Translations under genes and position numbers: made by a program
Shown here: piece by piece, positions 51,701-60,700 of the stretch
How the letters are laid out: every line of letters starts with the position of its first letter
Position numbering within the stretch: position 1 is the first letter of the stretch
The notes under the pieces: model-generated
The model's database searches: none
What the model was told of the DNA's origin: nothing
Seen by the model: the letters and a program-made list of their open reading frames with translations, nothing else
Assembly (NCBI GenBank): GCA_019095985.1
Contig: CM032668.1
Span: 20,569,706-20,633,705 of the forward strand
Direction of reading: 5' to 3'
Source of the DNA: Streblospio benedicti
Taxonomy: Eukaryota; Annelida; Polychaeta; Spionida; Spionidae
DNA length: 64,000 bases

Positions 51701-54700
51701 TTTCATATGACCAGAAGTGTTGAGGTCTGGTTCTGTATTGTCGTTATGATCTGTTCCCTTAGGCTTTTCGATTTCATTTGCTTCCTCATTATCACATAAA
51801 GGTTTTTCTCTATCACCACCATCTCCTTTTACAACAGGTGATTCATCTGACACACTATCCTCATTTTTGTTATTCATGTTGATCACATTCTTTTGTTTCA
51901 TTGTATCTACATTATCATTACTAATATCATCATTATCACTGCTTCCAAGTTGACCATATACATTTTGTTTATCATCCACCTGTATTTGGTCATTAATGAC
52001 CACACCTCCCGTTTCATCCATATCTTTGTCACTATCACACTCACAGTCTGATGTGTTGCCTAACGTTAAAACTTGATTATGTGTTTGTAAAGTATCCGTT
52101 GATTTTATCTTTGATTCAATACTATATTGCGAAGGTTTGATTTCCCCACTTCCACATGTATCTACAATAGCCACAGGTTCAGTATCCTTTCCCACAATAT
52201 CCTGCATTCCTGTACATAATAAAGCATTGCCTATTAGGGCTTCAGTTACACATGGCTGCAACTTATAACCATCATCTTGATTACAGTCTAATACTTTAGT
52301 TTTCAAAAGGCTTTTGGCAGCAGCTGTAGTTATTTGGAGATCATTTGAACTGATGTCCTCTTCAGAAAAATAGGTCATTTGTTGGCCTGTAAGTGCATTG
52401 CTATTCAATTGTTCTTCACTTAATTCTCTAACAGCAGGTGATAGTGTCTCTCTACCTACATTATCATCATTATAAATGGTAGCCGTACTGCTTACCAACC
52501 TATTTGTTGAAAGGTCATGATTATTACAATCAAATTTGGTACTTTGAGTCTCATCATGTTTCCCTTGTGACTGATGATACAGTTTCTGCCCCTGGATGGT
52601 TGTTTTGTCTTCCACTTCAGTGGTGGGGACCTGCTTCAAAGAAACCTCCTCATCCCCTAAGTCTGGTGACATCACAATGCTGACGTCCTCCACATTGACT
52701 GATAGATGGTCATCCTCGGAGCACTCATTGACTTTGGAAATGACTTGTGATGAATTATCGATATGTGAATCAGTTTTGTCAGTAATATTACCTGTAGTAA
52801 TAATCTTCTTTTCCTCATTTTCTAGCAAAAGTTCTTTTTGATCAGATTCACATTTGCACTTACTTCGCCTCTTCCTTCACAATGTTTTCCTAATATTTCA
52901 TTTGCAGTCTGTTTAGTCTGTTTAGTTTTATCATCAGGCTCGTATATACCTGACTTACTAGATGCGTTGCCAAATTCTGTTTTATCAACCAACAACAAAC
53001 TCGTTTCATCTTTACTGCTGGAAACTTGGGTTTATCTTTCAGGTTTGGCATAATGCTTGGCTTCACAGCTGTCATTTGTAATTCCTGTGGATATGAATTA
53101 TTTGTATCAACATTGTAAGTGCGTAGAATATTCTCAGCAGATGATAATGTTATGTTGTTTGGTGTCATTTCAACGTCAATTTTCTTTTTAGAACACAAAC
53201 TGACATTGTCGCTAGCTTGACACAGGCTGCTGTCATAGCTGCTCACATTCTGTTGATCAAGGTTACCTGACAGTGGTGTTTCACCTGAATGTATATTCTC
53301 TAAGCAATTCTCTAATGTTCCACTAACTAATTTCTCTTGTTCTCTGAAATCATTTGCATATGTTTCTGGCATGCCTATTGGTTTGTCTGCAACTTTATTG
53401 AAGTCTGGTTTAACTTTCCTCATACAAGTTTTTAAGTCTTTGTCTGCGTCTGTTTTCAAAGAAGTTTGCATTGAATCATATTTTAGACAAACTTGTGATC
53501 GATGACTGTCATTGATTTGCTTCATTGTTGCAGAAGATACATCATCGTGCTTTTCAGTCAAACCTCGCACATTGCTAGATGTATCAATAGTCTCTTCAGC
53601 ATGGCTAGCTCTCCTAACAATAGCACCAGTAATTGATCTAGATGTTAACGGCTCTACAGCTGTGGCAACTATTAGCTGTTTTTCTTTGACTGGGTATTTG
53701 TGTTCTTCTAACTTTGACAGTTGATCTACATTACTGTAACGTACTATAGCAGATGACGGTACGTCATTCCTTGGTTCATGAAGACTTTCAGTTTTCATAC
53801 CTTCAACAGATGGTTTTGGACCCAAATTACTATCACTTTTAACTGCTGGTGGATTTTTTGCATAAGCGTCAGGCATGAAAGGTTTATTAGGCAACACAGG
53901 CATGCGAGCTTTGATGGCAGATGAGCCTTTAATAGGCGTACTCACCTGACTGGGGGTGTTAGTAGCCATGCTCTTGTCTTGTGCTGTGCTGACCATATCC
54001 CTCAAGCCAGGCTTTGTATCCACAACACTAATTGTACTGACACTATCCTTCCCAGCTTCAGCACTTTTAAATGTCACATTTTGTTTTATTGGAGAAGTCT
54101 GTGGTTGCACATGTCTGCCGCTATATTTTTTAGGTAGCACATCTGCTGGGCTGAACGGTATAATTGGGACCTCTGCTGGGACAACGGCAGACTCGGACGC
54201 TCGAGACAGTTCCGACGGCGATGGTGGGACGCCTGTAGCTTTCTGACCTGCCGACCTACTGACCAGTGGTGCCACCGACTGACCTGACACAGCCGTTATC
54301 CTGTCCTGTGGTGAATCACGACCTCTGCCACCGCTTGATGCCTTGTTTCCTGCAGATAACTGGCCAGCAGGGGGTGGCATTGTTTGTGCCTGTCCTCGCA
54401 CTGCTGCTGCTGGTGGTGGTGTAGGACCCTTGCTACCCTCAGCAGTAGGACTGCCACCTTCCTCCCCCTCCTTTGATCCTTCCTGCCCCATTATCCTCCC
54501 CGACGAGAGTGCACTATCACTCAAACATTCAGATTCATCAAGCGTATCCTTTGTTAAATGTGAGTGAACACTACAAGCACTGGGCTGTGTTATTCCGCGT
54601 CTGTCAGGTGAAAAGTGCGCAGTTTCTTCAGTTATAAGACATCTGATGCTCGACTCACTATCCCAGCTGTCATGTGTCTTATCTACTTGAGTGAAGAGCC

Positions 54701-57700
54701 GAGCCTCATACTCACCTCCAGTACAGCTAGGGTCATTAGCTAGTCGCTGGTGACATAAGACCAACATCTGGTCACTTACCGTTACATATTCAGCTATGGC
54801 TATGTTTTCTAGCACGCTCACGTTCAGTGTCACATTCATACCTGCAGCTTGCACTGGATATCTAGATTTCGATAATACAAATACACAAATACCAATTCTA
54901 TTGTAAAAATCAATCCCTGAAAATTTACCTTTTTGCCTGATAATTTCAATATGTTTCTGAGAAACATTTTCAACTGTCATCAGAGTCACTGTCTCAGAAC
55001 ACTTTTCTGAATCACTGAGATTTGTTCCTTGTCTATTTAAACAAAGCAGCTGTGAAGAGATGATTGACTCGTCACTATTGATACCAACTATGCTGTAGTA
55101 GAGTTGCCAAGCTTGCCCCCTTACACTGGATAGTTTCTTAGTCATTTTCTCCTCACAGTAGCGATGTAACTTGTGAGATATGCCAGTCTCTACACTAGCA
55201 GACAGCCTGTCCTCATAAATCTTACTTTGTTCACCTTTACAAACAGCTATTACATTACACTTAGAAATACATGTATCAGATTCTGATTGAGCATCATTAT
55301 TTTGATTGCTGTCATGAGTTGCATCATGACATTTATTTTGACCTCTATCATTGACCTTGTGACCTGCGTGATCGGGGCTGTCAGGCCATGGACAGAGGTC
55401 ACATTGAGGGCTACTCGACGGTCAACTGCTGTCATAATAATACTCAAAGTCAGACTCGTCAGAAAACTCAACCTGGCAAGAGAAATCTACACGCAGCTCT
55501 GGGAACTGAGTAGAAAAGTCAGGTGACGATGGGGGCATTGTGACACCAGCAGTAGGGGACATTGTGGAAGTAACAGAAGATGCATCACTTTCTATACTGA
55601 GAGGACTTTGAGGTCTAGGTGATATTGTAGGAGAAATAGTAAAAGTAGATGATATTTCTGATGTATCACACATTTCATTAGAAGCTTGATTTGAGCGTGG
55701 GGAAATGGTGGCCACTGTTGAGCAATCATAAGACCAATCAGTTTCCTTTGTACTGATATTTTCAGTGCACAGGGAAATTGATACCTCTACACATAAATCT
55801 GACATGGGTGCTGCATCTGAGCTCGTAGTAGATGAACTGTCAACTAGTTGACTCATGACATCAAGCTCAGAATGGTCTACAATTTTACTATTTTCACTAT
55901 TATCACAAGATAAAGCAGTATGAACCAATGTTGCACCACCAATGTTATCACAGTTTGCATTAATTTTGCCAAATTCATCAATTTCTCCATTCCCACCCTC
56001 AATTTCTCCTGTGACGACGACTTCATCTTCACTATTGAAATGGGCACATTTGTCGATTGATTCTTCACGTTTTTTCATCTCAAAAGTATCCATGGCACTT
56101 TGATAATTGTGATTAGCACTAGAGGTTTCTGGTATATAAGTGTTCATCTCACTGTCTAACTGCACGTCTAACACACACGCCCCACCAGCGTATCCTTCTT
56201 GCTCTTTTGAATCTACACACTCTATTGAAGTACATGTAGATTGCAAATTTTCTGCATTGTTAGATTTTGCGTCTGCTGAATCGGTGTGTATAGCAGCAAT
56301 GATTCCAGACTGACCCGCTTCAGACATATCTGTGTTTACATTCAATATTGGCAATGGCTCTTCTGTTGCACAAAACGTTTCTTCTGATTTATACTTTTTA
56401 CCTTCACTCATACTATAACTTTTTAATTGAACATCACAATGGCTTAATCCACAGTTATCTGTATTGTTTGAACATTTAATGGGTGAATTATTTCCCACCA
56501 GGGTGCACTTATTTTCACTACACGCTTCATGAATATTGCCCTCCACCTGCCTCATCAGATTTAAACTTTGCAAATACAAAATCTGTTTGTAGCAGATATC
56601 TTTTAACGAGTCCACTTTGAAGCCAATCACATCAGGTGAACGCTCATTCTCGCTGCTGTAACAATCATTACAGTTATTAATGTTTTCAGAGAGTTCTTCA
56701 TTGATAGCCAAAATTAAATCACAGTCACTTTCATCGGCATCATCATTAACAGCCAATTGATTTTCGGTTCCACTTATATTCACAGATTTTGTTCCATCCT
56801 CACTAACCAACCAATTTTCAGTGACGTATGGCGGCACATCTCTATTTCCATCCACAATATCTAATCCACTATTTAATTGCTCTAATCCTATAGCATTGCT
56901 CACACCAAAATCTGACTGATTTGTACTGCTCGTCTCAATTTGAGCTTCATTGTCTTTATCGCATAATGGACTCGATTCACAACTTAGATTTGAATCACCT
57001 GAGATGTTCAGTTTGGCTTCATTTCTATTCTCAGCATCGCACTCATTCTGACAATATTCACTGTTTTTACATTCTGCATTTAATACTTTGCTGCCGCCCA
57101 CAGCCCCAATACCACCTTCATTGCCTTCAACACTTGTCTCTGTTGCCGTTCCTCCCAAAGCAGTAGCCTTTTCCTCACTGTTAACTCGCTCCTCCATAAA
57201 TGGAGAAACTGAGGGCAAATTTTCATTATCAATAACAATTTGATCAATTTCATGATTGGCAGTCTCCCTTTTGGCATCATTTTCAACACGATCATTAAAT
57301 GGTTTAAAATCGTCTTGAACTATGTCTGGCAAATTTCTGATACAACTTTCTCGAGAACTTTTAGGAAACTCAATAGAACTACACAAATTAAGTTCACGAT
57401 CATCCTGACTACCCTGAGATGGAGAAACATGTGCGTGCAAGAAAATATCATCAAAGTCATTTACATGATCCTCTACTGGATTGGCTTTTGTCACCAAATC
57501 ACAATTTGGACTATCATTGATTTGCTCATGAACACGAAGATCAATTTCATGATTTTTCACACTTTTATGTTCTACGCCAGATGTACTACCAATGTCACAT
57601 TTCATAACTTCTTTTTCCGTTAAATCGTTATCCCTTATTTCATCAAAAGAAGCACCAGTTTCGCTCAGACTTTCATCTTCTATCACTAATTTAGTGTTAT

Positions 57701-60700
57701 CACAGAGATTTAAAGTATCAATGGTATTATCACTGATTGACGAAATTGCAGTGCCTACTTCTGAAACCAAATTTTCTCCATCTTCTATGATGCCCATATC
57801 ACTACTAGTAAAATTGTCGTTTTTGTTATCTGTCACACACTCTGCATTATTATTACTACTGATATGTTCAGCAGCTTCTGTATGCATATCGTCACGCTTT
57901 TCTACATCCACATTATTTTCATGATCACCATAAACAATTGCATCTTGATGATCCAGCTCAGTAGCATGCTCATTAGAAATTTTATCACAACAAACTTCAT
58001 TAGAAACTTGCGTCAGTGGATCAACTGCATCTATTTTTTGTATGGATTCACTCAATCCTTTTCTTGTAAACTCTATTGGTTCATCATTTGCCAATGGCAA
58101 GTCACATTTTGAGCATTCATAAGAACCTGAGCTTGGCCCTTGTCCACTCACACCCAGCCCCCCATCAGTCGACTGAGGAGGCTGACACGTCATATCCCTC
58201 GCCTCAACTGTCACTGTATCACCCTGTAATAACGCCCGCTCATGGCACTCCTTATCTAATTCAATTGTCAACCCAGTTTCATCTTGGGACTCGTTTCCCT
58301 CATCACCCAGAGGGCATGGTGCTTCACAAAAAGTGACATCCTCAATACGGCACAACTCGAATCTCTGTTCTCCTACAGTATTGATGCCTGCAGCTTCAAG
58401 ACGCGGAAAGTCAATATTTGCACACATTTCCAGAGAATCATCAAAATGAGTGTCATTATCACATATTGCACTTTGTTGCAACACTTTCTCATCATCCACT
58501 GCATGCGGAAGCAACAGATCGGAGGTCCTACTTTCACCACTCTGCCCAGTACCATGGTTTTCTTGGTCCCCTTCAGTGAAACAAGAAGACCCTATAGTTG
58601 CAACATTCAATACAGAAGACATGATTTCTAAATCATCACATTCATTTGAATTGATTTCTAAATCATCAAATTCATATGAATCAATTTCATTCTGCTCTGA
58701 TACTGGATATTTTCTAGTACTATCATTCAAACAGTCCTCGTATTTTAGCACATTTCTGTCACCTTCTTTTATTGACAGCTCATCATTACCTACACTTGCC
58801 ACATTATTCCTGTCATGTTCACACAACGGTATTTCATCAGAAAGCTGTGCACTGAACCCATCATTATGCACTTCCATCTCCTGATTTAAAACAATTTCAT
58901 CACAACTCTCTTCTTCCTCCAATGCACTACAAGCAGTGACTGCATGCACATCATCAGCCATGCACACATCAGCCTGGTCCACAACCTCCATTGTTTCTAC
59001 ATCCATTTATTGATGTGAGACCACCACGCCCATGCACAACCTACACCAGCATCCACGCATTATAACCAGCTTATCGCAGCAGTAACCATTGTCAGTACAC
59101 ACGTAGCTGTTATCTACAAATCAGACATATTCTAAACTTAGATGCCATCTGCTTTGTATGCACCTTACACATGTGTGCATGTGACCAACATTAATGTTCT
59201 GCTGTGATTGCTATGTATATCACCACACGCTACCAGCAGACCTTGCCGTGTGCATTGGTCTCTGCCACTGTCTGCCACGCTCCCTCCTGGCACCAAAGAA
59301 CAAACTTAATGCTTGTTGGCAATTTTTCTACAGCTCCCATAGCGCACTTTTTAACACCTGTTTTACACACAACGTTTATCTTTTGTACTATCTTTTTTCT
59401 GTCAATACTCAAGTAAATATTTACAACATATTTTCTTTTTCGGATTTTACTTTCAATTCTCTAACTATACATATGCTATGTAACTGCAACTATCGCAATA
59501 ATACACAACAGTCTACAAGGCCTGAGATTAATCTTTGCAATCATTATTTTATACAAGAAAACAATGGTAAACTAATACACCATTGATGCAATGATACAAT
59601 AAATCATACAATAGCAATTTTTTGTATTTTTTCTTCTTCTTAATTACAATAAATATTGCATGCTTGTCAGTTGATATCAAAACATAATTTCTTATTCCTT
59701 CTCTCTAAATATCCTAGTTTGACTTTAAGATATATTGTCCACTACATGTCTGGCCTATCATATCTCCATACAATGAAACATTTCTATGCCTGTCGTTCAA
59801 GTGTCTAAGTGTCCAGTTGGACATATCATAAGCCAAGTGGCCACATAATAAGCCTGACTCCCTCACATTGGAGGTGGATCCAGCCTCCACCACGGCATGC
59901 ATCCTTGAGCACATGTGCTTCCTACATCACACGCTCACTACAACAGATTGCAGGCCTTGGACCGTCAACAAACACACGTTTTCAACACAAACATTTCAAC
60001 ATAAAAAATCCAGTAACCCAACACTGCATGTACAATCTTTATCCTTGAAAGTATACTTCTGTTCATCATTAAAAAAGATAGTACGAATTAAGGAACTGAT
60101 CATTCCAGTTATCAGTGATAAAATGGACTGGCCTCCTGAAAATAACGTCGTCGTTTGAATAGCAATGATGAATATTTAATCACAAATTTTCAAACTATAA
60201 TCCTGCCATAATGACTCAGTATTTAGCAGTTGCAATTACTAGTGTGCCTGAGACAGTATGGCCTCCCTCACCACCGAGCTGCCATAGTTAACCTGCAGCC
60301 TGTCAACTATAGCCCAGCGTGGCATAGATTACCGAGTGCTCTTATTATTTCTATCTCACTCTATTAAGCGACAATGATTTAGTTCAGATGTGTGAAAAAT
60401 GTTAATCTGGTATCCTGCAACGGGGATAGAAGCTTGACCCATGACTACACAAGTAATTGTATGGCATATACTAATGACAATAACGATTATAAGACTAAGA
60501 TAGATTGTGTAATAAGACTGCCAGTGTAATCAGAACCTTGCATAATATTCTTTTAACTGAAACGAGCAATAACAAGTGAACCAGAAGCGTGTCTGAACTG
60601 TTACTAGCCGGCTTCGACTACATTTTCTGCCTTTAATACCTGCTCTCGTAACATATCTATGGCGCAATTCCTACATTTTGCCGCTGTTATCTGTACATCA

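Noticed and set aside
58450-58884. 144-codon plus-strand open frame
   Set aside because: Antisense shadow of the giant acidic exon.
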